Below are positions 12,658 through 13,527 of a DNA stretch of 13,527 bases, in pieces. The position numbers were made by a program, and so were the translations under genes. The stretch is taken from contig DBWG01000044.1 in the NCBI GenBank assembly GCA_002308635.1, forward strand, positions 2,123 to 15,649. Reading direction: 5' to 3'. Each line of letters starts with the position of its first letter. The first letter of the stretch is position 1. The notes under the pieces were generated by a model. It was not told where the DNA came from. It ran no database searches and saw nothing but the letters and a program-made list of their open reading frames with translations. The stretch comes from Ruminococcaceae bacterium UBA1244. GTDB taxonomy: Bacteria; Bacillota; Clostridia; Oscillospirales; Acutalibacteraceae.

Positions 12658-12963
12658 ATGAATAAGATAATCAAGACACTGATCCCTTTGATAATTTTTT
12701 TGACAGCATTTCTGACGGTCTTTTTTGTCGGACGTGCTTTCGATCCTCAGGATACAAAAACCGATGCCGAGACGCCGTTTGTGAACAATGTTCCGGTGAT
12801 ATCTGACACTCCCGGCGAAGACAAAGAGGAAAGCGGCGGTTCACCTTCCGGACAGGAAAACAGCACGGAAGCTTCCGATTCTGGTGATCCTACCGTTAAC
12901 AAAGCCGTCGAAGAGATCATGAATAATATTGATCCCGGTCTGCCGTCCGAATACTTTTTCTGA
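12658..12963 (+). CDS. Small membrane-anchored or secreted protein, downstream partner of PP2C
   Basis: A 101-residue protein: MNKIIKTLIP then a hydrophobic segment (about 7-27) with a short positive N-terminus, followed by an acidic, Ser/Glu/Asp/Pro-rich low-complexity part (30-80) and a short helical end (VNKAVEEIMNNIDPGLPSEYFF). No cysteine follows the hydrophobic segment, so it is not a lipoprotein. It is either cleaved by signal peptidase (VFFVGRAFD offers no clean AXA site) or remains N-terminally anchored facing out. No conserved domain is recognised. The ATG follows AGGTGTG and is 22 nt after the PP2C stop, so both are co-transcribed and share the terminator at 12975-13007. A functional link with the phosphatase is inference from the operon. 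Confidence 0.75.
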   Translation: MNKIIKTLIPLIIFLTAFLTVFFVGRAFDPQDTKTDAETPFVNNVPVISDTPGEDKEESGGSPSGQENSTEASDSGDPTVNKAVEEIMNNIDPGLPSEYFF

Positions 12964-12974
12964 ATCAAAAACGG

Positions 12975-13007
12975 AATGCAGTTCCTTTTGAGGAACTGCA
13001 TTTTTTT
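12975..13007 (+). terminator. Rho-independent terminator of the PP2C operon
   Basis: A perfect 11-bp stem (AATGCAGTTCC, 12975-12985, with 12992-13002), 6-nt loop and T-run through 13007, 12 bp after the stop codon. Confidence 0.92.
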
Positions 13008-13024
13008 ATCTGTATACCAGCGAT

Positions 13025-13054
13025 AAAAAGGGGACTGTGTTCGCACACAGTCCC
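13025..13054 (-). terminator. Rho-independent terminator of the ABC-ATPase gene
   Basis: A perfect 10-bp stem (GGGACTGTGT, 13031-13040, with 13045-13054) and 4-nt loop, followed on the - strand by CTTTTTATCG. It begins 11 bp after the stop codon of the ATPase gene, so it ends that transcript. Confidence 0.88.
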
Positions 13055-13065
13055 TGATCTTGTTA

Positions 13066-13527
13066 TTAGTTTGTGATGGTTCTTTCTGTCTCTTTGTCGA
13101 AGATGTGGATCTTCTCAACGTCAAGAGCGATCTCAATGGACTCGCCTGCTTCTGCGGTAGAAGAGGGGTCAACACGGGCAACACAGGAAGTTCCTGCGAT
13201 AGTGAGGTACAGATAGATCTCATTACCCATAAGCTCTGTGATCTCGACCTGAGCTTCGATAATGCTCTCTTCTGATCTTTCAAGGAACTCAGGCTCGTCG
13301 TGAACGTCCTCAGGACGGATGCCCATAACAACTTCCTTGCCGACGAAGTGGGAAAGAATATTCTTCTTGTTCTTTGATTCGGGAAGCGGGATAGTATACT
13401 CACCAAACTGGATACCGTAATCATTGCCTGATCTTACGATAGTAGCGTCGATGAAGTTCATCTGGGGAGTACCCATAAATCCTGCAACGAACTGGTTACA
13501 GGGTCTCTCATAGAGGTTCTGAGGAGT
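13066..13527 (-). CDS. Sugar ABC transporter ATP-binding protein, MalK/MsmX/UgpC type (C-terminal part; 5' end outside window)
   Basis: Only the last 153 residues are present; the reading frame is open to the right edge. It begins TPQNLYERPCNQFVAGFMGTPQMNF, the junction between the nucleotide-binding domain and the regulatory domain of MalK-type ATPases (PxxLYxxPxNxFVAxFxGxPxMN). Next come the OB-fold/TOBE segments: KEVVMGIRPEDVH, then AQVEITELMGNEIYLYLTIAG and ARVDPSSTAEAGESIEIAL, ending HIFDKETERTITN. Such subunits power carbohydrate or glycerol-phosphate importers, and in Bacillota one (MsmX/MsmK) often serves several transporters and is encoded alone. Walker motifs and the H-loop lie outside the window and cannot be checked. 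The stop is followed by a terminator, so it is the last gene of its transcript. The substrate is not deducible. Confidence 0.93.
   Translation of the reverse strand, partial: TPQNLYERPCNQFVAGFMGTPQMNFIDATIVRSGNDYGIQFGEYTIPLPESKNKKNILSHFVGKEVVMGIRPEDVHDEPEFLERSEESIIEAQVEITELMGNEIYLYLTIAGTSCVARVDPSSTAEAGESIEIALDVEKIHIFDKETERTITN

Noticed and set aside
12747..13424. Long - strand open frame spanning a small gene, a terminator and the ATPase gene
   Set aside because: It runs through two strong terminator hairpins and out of frame through the clear MalK-type ATPase; the translation is low-complexity Ser/Arg/Leu.
1..13527. CRISPR arrays, insertion sequences or tRNA genes
   Set aside because: No repeat-spacer pattern, transposase motifs or cloverleaf was seen; the only repeats are the edge heptamers and the short regulatory dyads.

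Overview
The window reads as chromosomal DNA of a low-to-moderate G+C Bacillota, most likely a Ruminococcus-like member of the Oscillospirales. That placement is inferred from strong AGGAG-type ribosome binding sites, sigma-A promoters, lipoprotein and gene families typical of the group, and tightly packed operons ending in long hairpin terminators. No rRNA, tRNA, CRISPR array, transposase or integrase was seen.

Layout, left to right. (1) 45-2346: nadB and nadC, overlapping by 14 nt, make quinolinate and convert it to nicotinate mononucleotide; nadA is expected just outside the left edge, where three 7-bp repeats lie. (2) 2396-2608 (-): a small DUF378 membrane protein, convergent with nadC across a bidirectional terminator. 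(3) 2689-4847: an accessory-looking regulatory island. A 67-residue protein and a sigma-70 region-4-like protein (TAATG overlap, - strand) diverge from an XRE repressor, an ImmA/IrrE metallopeptidase and a small tubby/LURP-one-like protein (+ strand). The intergenic region has one promoter for each direction, two palindromes matching the Gram-positive LexA (SOS) box, and a second dyad, TACAC-N5-GTGTR, present once on each side. This is the most interesting part of the window. (4) 4901-7351: a promoter, a structured leader of about 190 nt, two related small lipoproteins, and a lipoprotein D,D-carboxypeptidase (S11 family). (5) 7421-8380 (-): a three-S1-domain RNA-binding protein. (6) 8562-9340 (+): a small membrane protein and a thioredoxin-like protein lacking the second active-site cysteine. 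(7) 9398-11541 (-): an operon of inorganic pyrophosphatase, an unrecognised 418-residue membrane protein with a FIVAR-like segment, and a normal thioredoxin. (8) 11754-12963 (+): a PP2C-type phosphatase with a C-terminal membrane anchor, followed by a small anchored or secreted protein. (9) 13066 to the right edge (-): the C-terminal part of a MalK/MsmX/UgpC-type sugar-importer ATPase.

How the genes work together: most are housekeeping (NAD synthesis, pyrophosphate hydrolysis, redox, cell-wall trimming, carbohydrate uptake). Several operons combine a known enzyme with an uncharacterised envelope protein. The XRE-ImmA island looks like the control switch of an integrative element or prophage, either domesticated or left behind without its mobile body. 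All gene names rest on motifs read by eye; no database search was possible.
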